The notes under the pieces are model-generated. The model had not been told where the DNA came from and searched no databases. It worked only from the letters and a program-made list of their open reading frames with translations. DNA of 64,000 nucleotides from Xiphias gladius (lineage: Eukaryota > Chordata > Actinopteri > Istiophoriformes > Xiphiidae): the NCBI RefSeq assembly GCF_016859285.1, contig NC_053408.1, positions 5,029,713 to 5,093,712 on the forward strand, given 5' to 3'. The translations under genes were made by a program, and so were the position numbers. The stretch's first letter is position 1. Every line of letters begins with the position of its first letter. Of this stretch, positions 12,101-26,748 are shown one piece after another.

Positions 12101-15100
12101 ATGAAAATATATTATAATTTGGAACTTTTCCTGGTTTAAATCTGTTCATTTGTGATCCAGGGAATGGAGTTCATTCACAAGAGTAGCCTGAAATTCCATG
12201 GGAACCTGAAGCCCAGCACATGTCTGGTGGATAGTCGACTCCAGATCAAACTCTCTGGCTTCGGACTGTGGGAGTTTAAAAACAAGGTCATCCCACTGGA
12301 AAACCCCAATTATGAAGGTCAGTGGGTCGACCCACAGAGTGAGTTAAGTTTCATCGTAAATATATTTGCATTTATGATCATCACAACATAAATAAGTAAA
12401 ATGTTCGAGGTGATTTGAACCTAACTGTTCCTTGTTGTAGAGATGTACTGGACAGCCCCCGAACTCTTGAGACAAGTCGGTCTCCGGGTCACTGGGACGG
12501 CCAAAGGTGATGTCTACAGCTTTGCCATCATCATGTGGGAGCTCATGTACAACTTTAAAGCTGGCCCATACCATGACATCGACCTGGAGCCCAAAGGTGA
12601 GGCAGAAATACTCAAGACAGGTCAACGGTCTATCACATTTACATTCACCCCTCTGGACAGTTAGTGTCTCCAACCTATCCGACTGACATATTTGAAAGGA
12701 AACTCGTCCAATCAAAGGCAAGACACAAAATGAACAACAAGAGGCTGGATATTAAACCACGTTAAACTGAAAATGGAAATAACAAGACTATAGGTGTGTT
12801 CACATAGAAAGCAAAGTGACTTTCCTGTTAGCTATGGCAACATAGCTGTTAGCTAGTTAGCAACAGATGCACTGGACGTGTCTGTAGGAATGTGCTTGTG
12901 CTGCGTTGTGTTGTCCTTCAGCTAAGACTCTGACTGAACTCATGGGAAACGCCATTTTTTCTTCAGTTAAACCCCCCGAGTCTATCTCTACGTTTTTGAA
13001 GCAGATTCATGAAGCACCGAGATACGCAAAAGTTTTTCCCCAAGATGAAACATTTTCATCTCGTCACATCACATCACATGGGGATGTGGAGTCCCAACTT
13101 CCCTCTAAAATTGGCCTCGTGCTCAGTCTCAATTTAACAGTAATAGTATAAGCTAAGCCTTTCGAGAACCAGCAAATGGCTGCACTACGTGAGAAAAAAA
13201 GACTAGGAGTCTAAAGCCATGCTAGCACCATGGTGCTTTGAATTAAATGCTCACAATGACAGTGCAAACACTATGAATAGCAGGCATAATGTTTACCATG
13301 TTCACAGTCTTACTTTAGCATGTTAGCATGCTAATATTTGCTAATTAGTACTAAACTAAACTAAACTAAAAAGTACAGCTCACGCTGATGGGAATGTCAT
13401 TAGTTTTCCCAGCATTTTTTTTGTAGGCATTTGCTCATGAACCAAAGTGTTGGACAAATTAAAATTTTGACCTGATGAAGCCGATCGATGAAAAAGTCAG
13501 GGCATGACCAAAGTTATTACAATTCATCTGGTGACCGTGAATGTATGAAAACCAAATTTCATGGCAATCCATCCAGTGTTTGCTGAGATATTTCAGTCTG
13601 GACCAAAGTGTTGGACTGACCAATCAGGGAGGCTGACAGTCCAACATTACCACAGAACATGAATAAAAAATCCCCAAATTCTAATGCTAGAATTCCTGCT
13701 TCCTGCTGTATGTTTTCTCCAGAGATTATCATGCAGTTGCGGATGCCTTTCCAAGGGGAACCCCTCCGACCAGTGCTGTGTGAGCAGCAGTGTGATGATA
13801 ACATCAACTCACTGCTGAGGGCCTGCTGGAGTGAAAACCCTGACCACCGACCACCGTTTGGGTCAATACGGAGACAGCTGAAGGACACCAGCCCAGACAG
13901 GTCAGGCCTCTGACAGTGTTTTTTTTTCTTACCCATAATACGCCCCAAAATACTGTGAGAAATACTGGCCCGTAGATTTACTTTCCACTGAATTTCACTG
14001 AAATCTCTTGAGCAAAATTTTGAGATTTCCTGCAAAATAACAAATTCGACCGGAAACTCCTTAACGGGGGTGATCATGATTTTCTGTACTGTAGCCATGC
14101 AAATATACTGGATAATATGGTGGATAAGTTGGAGAAATATGCAAATCACTTGGAGGAGGTGGTGGAGGAGAGGACCAATCAGCTCACAGCAGAGAAGGCC
14201 CGTGCAGACAAGCTTCTCTCCAGCATGTTACCAAGGTACCACCTGATGTAACTGCATCAAAATGATCAATGTTATATTTTTTCTTTATGCTGTGTCAATC
14301 ATGAAAATGGATGGTAACCCATTCAAAAAATATGACCACAGTGCCACCAGTTGAATGGGCTTCCATGACTACATCAACAAGTGAGTAGACTCCGTCACCC
14401 TCACCTTTTCAGTGCTGTTGTTTCAATGGTTGTAGGTACATTGCAGATCAGCTGATGGCAGGGAAGTCGGTGGAGCCGCGGAGCTACGAGATGGTGACCA
14501 TTTTCTTCTCCGACATCGTGGGTTTCACCTCCATGTGCTCTGTTAGCTCTGCGATGGAGGTGGTCACATTCCTCAATGACCTCTACAGTCTCTTTGACGA
14601 CATAATCAAGCTGTACGATGTCTACAAAGTAAGTCAAAACAGCATCATTTGTTTCTCTTTCAGCACTATTCACTATAGATGAGACATTAGTTTGTTGGTG
14701 ACTTGAATATATCTTTTATGTGCCTCAATAAAACCAGGCAGTGTGAATGTACAGTAGTACATTATTGGATTTCTTTTCAAGTTAGATGAGAAAATCTGTC
14801 ACTCAGCAGTCAATTAGCCTAGCTTAGCATAAAGCCGGGAAACAGCCAGCATGGCTCTATCCAAAGGTAACAAAATCTGTAAAGAAAATCCGCCTATCAA
14901 CATCTTTAAAACTCATATAATAACATGTTGAATACTGTCTGTTTAATTTGTACAAAAACTGAAAGTGACCGGCCAAGAAATAGTCTGGCATATAACTACC
15001 CATGTTAATGTGTCAGTCAGTGAGCTGTAGAGGTGCTGGTAGGTGGTGTGTGTTACTTTTGGGCAGAAACAGGCTGGCTGTGTCCTCCTGTTTCCGGGCT

Positions 15101-17237
15101 TTATGCAAAACTAAGATAACCACCTCCTGGTGGTAGCTTTACATTAACGTACAGACACGAGGGTGGTTTCAATCTTCTCATCTAACTCTCGGCAAATAAG
15201 CAAACAATCGCATTTCCAGAAAATAGTCCGTTTAAATTTTGAGATTTTTTTATTTTATTGAACATTGCACCTTTTACATAGTTTTCATTTAGTTGTGCTG
15301 CTTTGTATACAAAAAATCTTCCATTCGTAACTTTAAAAATAGTCAGTACAGCTTTGTTGCTTTTGCATCTTTACCAGGTGGAGACAATTGGAGATGCATA
15401 TATGGTAGCCAGTGGTCTACCCATCAGCAACGGCAATAAGCACGCTTTGGAGATATCCACAATGGCTCTGCATTTCCTGAGTGCCATTAAGGTCTTCAGA
15501 ATCCGCCATATGCCTACTGAGAGTCTTGCAATTCGCATCGGGATACACTCTGGTAAAAGACAGCACCAACCGACTAAACCAATTTAATCTCATCAAAAGA
15601 TTATCGTTTGTTCATTTGTTCATATTTTAGGAGGAACCAGAAATCCTGCACAGTGTCAGCTGGTTGTATTCAGTTTATTTAATTACAACAACATCAGTCA
15701 GTATGACTGTCATCATGTTAGATCAGTTAATGAATGAAGGTAATAATGACCCAAAAAAATGTAATTAAATAAATAAAGTACAAGCAACAAACTAGTATGC
15801 AGGATTTCTTGGAGTTTCAGGTCCTTCACACCTGTCACTTTGACTTAATGGTGGGCAAGAGCTTTGTTGAAGTTTGTACGTTAAACATTTGAGATATTCA
15901 AAAATGTGTATACACAGTGTGTTATGGGTGTTGTAGGTCCAGTGGTCGCTGGAGTAGTGGGCACCACTATGCCTCGCTACTGTCTGTTTGGAGACACGGT
16001 GAACATGGCCTCTCGGATGGAAAGTAACAGCCTACGTGAGTGAACTTAAGTAACACCTTTGCAGTGTTTTTTCACAAAGACCATCAGCATTGCAATTTCA
16101 TTTTTTAAACCTTCTGGATAAGACTCTAGATGAATATAGTTTTCTTATGAGTGTAAGTGTGAATGTGCCGTATGTGCAAAAGTGATTATTGTCAATGTGG
16201 GATACCTTTAATTCTAGAAAAGTAATGGTGCATTCTTTAAATGGACGATCGGTCCACCATTTTTGGTCCAGAGTGAAATATCTCTGCACCTATTGAATAG
16301 ATTGCCACGAAATACTGTACAGACACTTATGGTCCCCAGAGGATGAATCCTAAAGACTTTGGTGATCCTCTGACTTTTTATCTTGCACTACCATGAGGTT
16401 GATATTTTCAGTTTTGACTGAAATATCCTTACAACTATGGGATGGATTTTGATGAAATTTGGTACATATATTCAAGGTTCCTAAAGGATAAATTTTACTA
16501 ACTTTGGTAATCCCTTAACTTTTTACTTACTGCCGCCATCAGGTAAAAATTTCAGTTTGTCAGATACTTTTGTTTGTGACCACACACCTGCAAAACCACA
16601 GACATCCTCCTCAACTACAGTTGTACTATGTGTTTAATGCTTTAAAATTTCAAAAAGCACTTCTGTGTATTTAACACAGCCCTGAAGATTCACATATCTC
16701 AGAGCACTGCAGACATCCTTGTCCAGGCTGGATCATTTGAACTGGAGGAAAGAGGAGAAATCGAAATGAAGGTGACATACTGTAAAAGTCTTCATGCCCC
16801 CCCCAATAAAATAAACAGCCAATGTGTTTGATGTTTGACATGTTTTTGACCAGTGTGTGTTTGTGTCCATGACAGGGTAAAGGGTGTCATAAGACCTACT
16901 GGTTGCTGAGCAAAAATGTATTTAATCCTCCTCTTATTGCTCACAGCTCTCCGCCAGCTGACGGTCTCAAACTGCAAGCAGAGGTACAGTTAGAAATAAA
17001 ACACACATCACAGCCCCTGTTTTGTTTAAGACAGGAAGCACAGACAAGTCCAGAACTCTATATCCAAGCACAGTCAATATACTGTTTATAGTATTGTATG
17101 TAAACCAGTGTTTTGACCTGCATTTGCAATCTTTCCTCAAGAAACCAGGAGTGGCCAGAGCTTCTGAGAAAAAGGCCCATCAAACCCAGACCAAAGCTAA
17201 CACGAGTGATGCCATGATTACTACAGTGAACATTTAA
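4304..17237 (+). CDS. gucy2g: Receptor guanylyl cyclase, GC-G type (guanylate cyclase 2G), 22 exons
   Basis: Makes cGMP from GTP on the inner face of the plasma membrane. Coding exons: 4304-4681, 6427-6775, 6903-7027, 7868-8050, 8176-8320, 8833-8968, 9055-9158, 9309-9475, 9605-9745, 10801-10884, 11155-11259, 11498-11569, 12161-12317, 12441-12596, 13723-13900, 14095-14235, 14436-14628, 15378-15552, 15937-16035, 16680-16771, 16876-16983, 17142-17237. All phases agree and the sum is 1127 codons plus stop, near the usual length of about 1100. Order: signal peptide (13-32), ANF-receptor-type ectodomain, membrane helix (about 476-500), pseudokinase domain (577-850), coiled coil, cyclase domain (875-1080). 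Catalytic residues are present: Asp900 (FFSDIVGF), Asp944, and Glu940 and Cys1012 for guanine choice. The C-terminus is VNI. GC-G identity rests on overall similarity and the convergent tectb neighbour; another orphan membrane cyclase is the alternative. Confidence 0.9.
7075..7235. repeat. Degenerate tandem repeat in gucy2g intron 3
   Basis: Imperfect iterations of GTCATTTTGTGGTCATTTTG with CATCATTTTGTGGTC variants run through this intron. It is simple in composition and non-coding. Similar degenerate arrays are common in teleost introns. Confidence 0.6.
9309..9475 (+). other. gucy2g: gucy2g exon 8: transmembrane helix and juxtamembrane segment
   Basis: Encodes a single hydrophobic span of about 25 residues ([20 protein letters not shown] and on) followed by the stop-transfer segment [19 protein letters not shown]. 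The WW-(L/K)-I-(N/R)-(Y/W) juxtamembrane motif is typical of receptor guanylyl cyclases. Confidence 0.85.
10188..10389. repeat. Perfect 101-bp tandem duplication in gucy2g intron 9
   Basis: The segment starting ACCAGCAAAAGCTATTAGTC at 10188 is repeated from 10289, ending with CTTATGAATTCAAGTTTTT both times. Read base by base, the two copies look identical, so the event is recent or an assembly artefact. Confidence 0.9.
10690..10712. repeat. (ATT)n microsatellite
   Basis: About seven ATT units in gucy2g intron 9, shortly before the exon 10 acceptor. Confidence 0.9.
10801..13900 (+). other. gucy2g: gucy2g exons 10-15: kinase-homology (pseudokinase) domain
   Basis: The domain keeps the VAIK lysine (Lys583) and the carboxyl-lobe landmarks [21 protein letters not shown] and [12 protein letters not shown]. 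The catalytic HRD is HGN (676-678) and the DFG is GFG (696-698), so both catalytic aspartates are missing. This is normal for receptor cyclases, where the domain regulates rather than phosphorylates. Exons: 10801-10884, 11155-11259, 11498-11569, 12161-12317, 12441-12596, 13723-13900. Confidence 0.85.
13200..13645. repeat. Dispersed teleost repeat in gucy2g intron 14
   Basis: Contains TTAGCATGTTAGCATGCTAA, the TTCATGGCAATCCATCCAGT block and GAGATATTTCAGTCTGGACC. The same blocks recur at about 33800-34080, and a related piece lies at 16230-16560. It is a non-coding interspersed family that I recognise from perciform introns; its class is not assigned. Confidence 0.6.
14790..15240. repeat. Dispersed repeat, 'GCTTAGCATAAAG' fold-back family, in gucy2g intron 17
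   Basis: Contains CTAGCTTAGCATAAAGCCGG, CATGGCTCTATCCAAAGGTAAC and, at the right end, CTTCTCATCTAACTCTCGGC. The same blocks recur at 24218-24542 and, in the other orientation, at about 44340-44660. No coding potential. Confidence 0.6.
16230..16560. repeat. Dispersed repeat in gucy2g intron 19
   Basis: Carries GGTCCAGAGTGAAATATCTC, GAATCCTAAAGACTTTGGTG and a diverged second copy of the same theme (GGATAAATTTTACTAACTTTGG). It belongs to the same broad family as 13200-13645, in reverse. Non-coding. Confidence 0.5.
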
Positions 17238-19462
17238 AGAACAAGTGGATATTCTGACCATGTTTTGGATAAATTAGCGGGAATATCTGGAAATGACAAT
17301 TCCATAGGTCTCACAGAAAAGCCATGTAAAACAAGTTTGTTTCTCCGCTTGTGAAGAGGAGGAGTGGAGACAAAGTGTGGACCAAGACTGGAGTGAAAAT
17401 GCAAACTGACGATGTGAGAATCATTTACAGCCTGGATTACAACATTTGTGCTTTCAAACTCCTGATAAAGGAGGCTGAAGATACTTTTTAATCTTAATTC
17501 TTTGTGATTTGACCACGAACGAGATGCACCCTGTCGCAAACTGTTCATTGTAGCATATTTTTTTGTGCAATGACTTGACTAAATGATTTTTAATGACATT
17601 TTATGTTAGGTAACCCAAAAGCACAGACCTTCAAGCAATTTTGATGGCGCTTGTGATAACATCCATCATCTAGCTGATCACAGTTTGGAAACCATAAACA
17701 AGGAATTGACGTGTTTTTATTATTGTGTCATATAATTATGGCCAAAACGCCACAAATTCATATAAGCCAGAACCAAAGCCAGATAGATACATTTACATTC
17801 TTCAACCAATACTATTAAAAAAAAAAACTTCTAAAAGTAGAAAACCAACTTTCACAATTATGTGTTTGGTTTGGGACAAAATTCATTCAGGAAAAATCAC
17901 TGACTATATTACTCTGGACAATTCAGAGAAAGTGAAATTGTCCATCTTGCCTTCAATTCCAGGCTTTTGAGACAAAGTTAGCAAACATAAACACCTCAAA
18001 ATTAAATAACCATTCCCCCTTTTTTATGTTCTTTACACCAGTATGTTTTTTTTCTCAACAACTGTCCTCTATGATAACCTCCACACCTCCCTGACCTATG
18101 TTGTTAGATCGAGGGGTATAAGGGTGAAATTAATCAGACTTCAACCACTTAAATCCAAACAAACCCCTCCTACTGCAATGTTGTCCTGCTGGCTTCAAGT
18201 GCCGTTTTATTTGATGAGCAGCTGGACACATTTATGTAAGAGATGAGAGGAGTTTTTTTTTAATATAAAAATATAAAAAATATATACAATACTCAAAAAT
18301 GATTGTTTTGGCACATCTTAAGCATGTAACAAGAGATGAATGAATAATGAGCACAGGAACGCAGGATTAGAGGTTTAAATATGTATTTTTCATTTCATTT
18401 CACTGCCTTTAAACCAGCAACCACATAATACTGTATTCACCTGCCCCTGATTTCCAAGAAAATATTTTGCAAAACTGTTTTTCTTGCACTTTGTATTTAA
18501 GTCAGAGATCAGACAGCCTCAATCACGGCTTTATATTTTGAAATAAAAATAATTGACCTGATAAAAATGTACGAAAATCTGTTACTCCGGTGAATTGGTA
18601 ACAACGGCATTTATAATGTGTTTTCATTTCGTTTTCAGGGCCGATCACTGCTTTTAATCCCAATATGGCTTGAGGAGTGAATAAAGCAAATATTTTCAAA
18701 AATGGTTATCTATATATTACCATATATCCATAAACACTATTGTCACACATTCACAATTGTTCTAGGTAGTATCATTGGAATAGAAGAAATATCAAAGTAC
18801 GTTAAGCTTACTTTGTTATGTTTATTGTGTTGCTGTCATGTCGAGACTTTGGTTTTAGCTTTTTGACTGAATAAAACAGTTTATTTATTTACTACATTGC
18901 GAGTGTAGCAGAATTTACTGAAATGTATGTGTGAAATTTCTGAATCACTGTTAAACTGGATTTTGTGAGAGGTCATGAAGGTCAATGCAGCCTCTGATGC
19001 CGCCAACTGATAAGCGGATTCTTTGATGTGTAGAGTCCTTTTCCTGGGCCCAGAATAAATAAATTCATTAGGACAACGCAGACTGACCAGATAGTGTGTT
19101 TCTTTATTCATCTGCGAGGACTCCCGGAAGTTTTTTTAAAGGTTTGTGCATAATTTAAAGCAAAAGTGATCAAATAAGGATCATATTGTTTTAATTTTCA
19201 ATTAATCTTTATTGGAGAAAGCAATGAAATAATGTATGTAACGTTAATAAGATCATCCAAAGTGTCAATATAGGTGCTAATAAAAAACAATAACTGTGAG
19301 ATAATGAGAAAATAATTCATTTGAGTGGGGGGGGGTGTAATCATACACTCCCTGAATCCTGGGTGACACTCTCCTCAGTGTGTGTTTGCATGTGTGTCAG
19401 TGTGTGTGTGTGTATGTAAATGAATAACGCATGAATGAGAGTGACTGAAAATCAAGTTTTTA
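17238..19462. other. Convergent intergenic region between gucy2g and tectb
   Basis: Holds the 3' untranslated ends of both genes. Several AATAAA motifs lie on the plus strand (about 18540, 18679 and 18869). On the minus strand AATAAA occurs at 19103-19108 and 19208-19213. No further gene was recognised. A GT-rich microsatellite lies near 19378-19415, just before the tectb stop. Confidence 0.6.
19103..19108 (-). promoter_or_regulatory. tectb: Candidate tectb polyadenylation signal
   Basis: AATAAA on the minus strand, about 355 bases after the tectb stop. Another AATAAA at 19208-19213 is an equal candidate. Confidence 0.4.
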
Positions 19463-23600
<4,138 letters not shown>

Positions 23601-23620
23601 CTTGACAACTTGAGGAGGCA

Positions 23621-23627
23621 TTTTATA
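23621..23627 (-). promoter_or_regulatory. tectb: TATA box candidate for tectb
   Basis: TATAAAA on the minus strand, 21-27 bases upstream of the ATG at 23600. A start of transcription about 30 bases on would fall at or just inside that ATG, which adds to the doubt over the tectb start codon. Confidence 0.4.
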
Positions 23628-24217
23628 CCATCACAGGTAAGGGTAATCACCCCCCACCCCCCACCCCGTCTCCACTTCTGCCCCTGGCTGGACTGCTTTA
23701 AGAGCTCTATTGTGGGGCTGCTCACAAAAGCCCTCTGTGCTGCCCAGGCATTGACTTTCAAATGACCAGCGTCTCACAGGATTAGCACTCAGGGTGCTTA
23801 AACTCACCTTTTTCTAGAGATGTGCATACAGAAAATGATCAGTTTTATGCAGTGAGCACCGTACAGTTATGACTTGTCGGTCGATGTATTTCATTAGCAA
23901 CATCCTCTTGGAAGAGGAAGATGAGACAGAAGTTTCCGCAGCTTTTGGCTCAATATCGAGCTCTGAGACTCACATTGTGTAACATTTCTAACTTTGCCAA
24001 CAAAGGCGGGAAAAAGACTGATTCTTCGAATAGATTTGTAGCCTCTTTTCTTTCCACCCAGGTACAGTTTTTATCTAATTAGAATTAACAATAAATTCCT
24101 ATCTTCCAGATTTGTACGTATTAGTTTAATCTCTGACCAGTCTCAAAATACTGCAGGATCCGGTATGGTCAGAGATTTTAGCACTGTTTCTTGTCCTTTA
24201 TTCAAAACAGAGATTTG

Positions 24218-24542
24218 AACATTTTCGGAAAATACGCTTCTGATAAAGAGTTGATGAGAAGATCAATATCACTTTCATATCCGTTTGTTAATTATACAGC
24301 TAGCAGCTGCTTAGCATTAAGACCGGAAACGGGGGGGAAACCGCTAACCTGGCACTGTCTGAATGTAACAAAATCCACCTCCCGGCACCTCAAAAACTCG
24401 TTCATTTATATGTCATATCTTGTTTGTTTAATCCATACAGAGCTGCTGGCTGTGGCCTTATACTTAACGGACAAACATGAACGTGGTATTAATCTTCTCA
24501 TCTAGCTCTCTGCCAGAAAGCGAATAAGCATATTTTCCCAAC
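24218..24542. mobile_element. Fold-back repeat with about 60-bp inverted termini
   Basis: The left arm (GGAAAATACGCTTCTGATAA then GATGAGAAGATCAATATCAC) is the approximate reverse complement of the right arm (GGTATTAATCTTCTCATC then GCGAATAAGCATATTTTCC). Between the arms are GCTTAGCATTAAGACCGG and AACCTGGCACTGTCTGAATG. Non-coding; same family as 14790-15240 and 44340-44660. Confidence 0.7.
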
Positions 24543-26487
24543 AAGTCAAAATATTCCTTTAGCCAATAAATCTCTTGAGATGCATCACTTTTACAAAAGA
24601 CACATGTAAATGTGTTGAACATTTTGTCAATATCACATACACATTTTGAGGACAGAGCCTGAGGCAGACAGAAAAAAACAGACAGCCCTGTCCTTTCTCT
24701 TTGTCCTCTTGGCCAAACAGGAGAAAATGTTCAGGAGCAGAAAACCATTTAGGGAGCCTAAATAGTGCAAACAGACATGTATGGATTCCTTCAAAATGTG
24801 ACGCTAGCTCAGATAAGAGCATGCATACACTAGTAACTAGTGTTCTGAAGTGGAGATGCTGGGCCTCTGTTTTGCAGAGTTCAGTAATATAAGGTTTCTC
24901 ACGGTCTTGTGCTATTGGATGTCGCTTTTGTCTTTCTTATGTGTGTTCTCATCGGCGCGTCTACGTCATTTTTATTGGTTTACGTCATGCTGCCTAAAGC
25001 CTTAGTAGCTGTAGCGATGACGTGATGATTGAAAGTATTTCTGATGTGAATTCAGCTGATGAGCATGTCATATTTTTTTTTCTGTTCTAAATCAAATTAG
25101 TCAAGAACTTCACATGGGCTGGTGAAATCAGCTCAAGGGAAAGGAAGATCCACGTTTCACTAAATCTACAAAGTTAGACATGGTCACCGACGCACCAATT
25201 AAGCTTCAGGTCTATCTTGTTCTTAACATGAAGCTCACGGCATCGAATACCTCCTTGCAAAGACTTAATGATAAGAGCTGTAAAATGATAGCAAAGAGGT
25301 TAGACACTAATGTCCTTCACGGAACAATTCAAGTCACCCAGCAATTGAAGGGGCAAACTGCAGGCGATTAGCATCTGAATGTGGCGACGGGAATTCGTAA
25401 GAGGTAGTCCGAGGTAGATTGTGATCTAAGGGGGGGCAGGGGACAGGTAGCGTTACAGCATCTGGTATTGCTGACAGTCGGGAGCCACAAGATTCAACCA
25501 TGTTATGTAACGGCGGCCTGCCACCCGAGAAACGTGCTCGGAGGGAGACAGAGTCTGTGTTCATGTGTCCGTACGGTCCACTTGGAGCTTTAAAGAAGTA
25601 ATGCACCCAAAATCTACCTCCTGAGTTATGTTTAGATTTATTCCATCTAAAGATAAAAGCTACATAACGGAGGCTTCAGTCAGTTTAGTGTCAGCGTCGT
25701 TTCAGTAGAGTCTGACGTTGACAAATTTCAAAGAAGAAGAAAGTAGCCGTAAAAAATTCTCGAACCATAACTAATTTCTTGTTTTTCTATTTTCTTTTTT
25801 TTTTATAACCTGCTTACACAGCCTCTGTGGCTAAATGCTTCGCTGTATGTTAAATTTAAAAACTGACCGAAAATACGACTTTTCAAATCAATCCGGCAGC
25901 ATCATTAACTTCTTCACTGTCTTTTTGTATTATTACAACGTTATTGGAAATTATGACTTTGTTCTCATAATATGGCTTTATTCTTGAAATATTATATTTC
26001 TTTCAAAATCCTGACTTTACTCTCGTAACAGTTTCATTCTTGAAATGTCAGGTTTTTATCCCTAACAGTGTGGCCCTGACACTCCATCATAAAATTTAGA
26101 GCTTATTTTTTGTTATATTTTATGTTCAGCATCATCCTCTGTATAAGGGAAGAAATATTCATTTTAGTAACACTGGGTTAAAGTCATTCTCCACCTAAAA
26201 TCCAATTTTTGATTTTGAAATACTCTGCAATGTAATTTACAGAAAAGTTCTGGTTCAACAGTTTTTTTACATTTGGGTTTACTGTGTGTATAATTATTAC
26301 AAATCTTTGCAACATCCCCTGTGTGTTCACCACAAAGAAAGCAGCAAATCCTTTTCCTCTAAGCACTATGTCGTTTGTGTATATTTATTATCGATTACGA
26401 ATGATCTTGGAAGCTTTAAAATGAAGTGATTGTAGTAAATGTTGTGAAAACAAATTAGAGAATCATTGCTTTTGGAAAAGAGTTCAT

Positions 26488-26493
26488 TTTATT
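26488..26493 (-). promoter_or_regulatory. Candidate polyadenylation signal of the Dickkopf-like gene
   Basis: AATAAA on the minus strand about 255 bases beyond the stop codon at 26749. Confidence 0.5.
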
Positions 26494-26748
26494 CTTTAAA
26501 CTGAAGGGGGATAGACATTTATAGATATACTCAAAGATCAACAAATGCATGAGGAAGATCCTGTAGAAGACACCATGGTTTTGTTGAGCTCAGCTACATA
26601 CAGTAGTGCTTTTGCCAAAATTTACAGAAATGAAATAATACGAAAACACCCTTGCTGTAAGAACATATTTGGAAATACATACATTTCATTATATACAATC
26701 ATATACAACATATTTACATAATAAATAGCTTTAGTATTGAGGCTGGTG

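Larger units (their letters stand above)
14095..16983 (+). other. gucy2g: gucy2g exons 16-21: dimerising coiled coil and catalytic cyclase domain
   Basis: Exon 16 (14095-14235) encodes the heptad-rich signalling helix with the family motif [18 protein letters not shown]. Exon 17 (14436-14628) carries the first metal-binding aspartate in [12 protein letters not shown]. Exon 18 (15378-15552) carries [15 protein letters not shown] with the second aspartate and the guanine-reading glutamate. Exon 19 (15937-16035) carries [17 protein letters not shown] with the guanine-reading cysteine and the transition-state Asn and Arg. Nothing essential is lost, so the enzyme should be active. Confidence 0.9.
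23640..26748. other. Intergenic DNA between tectb and the Dickkopf-like gene
   Basis: No confident gene. A fold-back repeat lies at 24218-24542. The part from about 24940 to 25610 has more CpG than its surroundings and includes TGACGTGA and ACGTCA (CRE-like) motifs and a 33-codon frame at 25500-25601. The rest is AT-rich and featureless to me. Confidence 0.5.

Noticed and set aside
13559-14149. 196-codon minus-strand frame
   Set aside because: Antisense to gucy2g exons 15-16 and the repeat before them.
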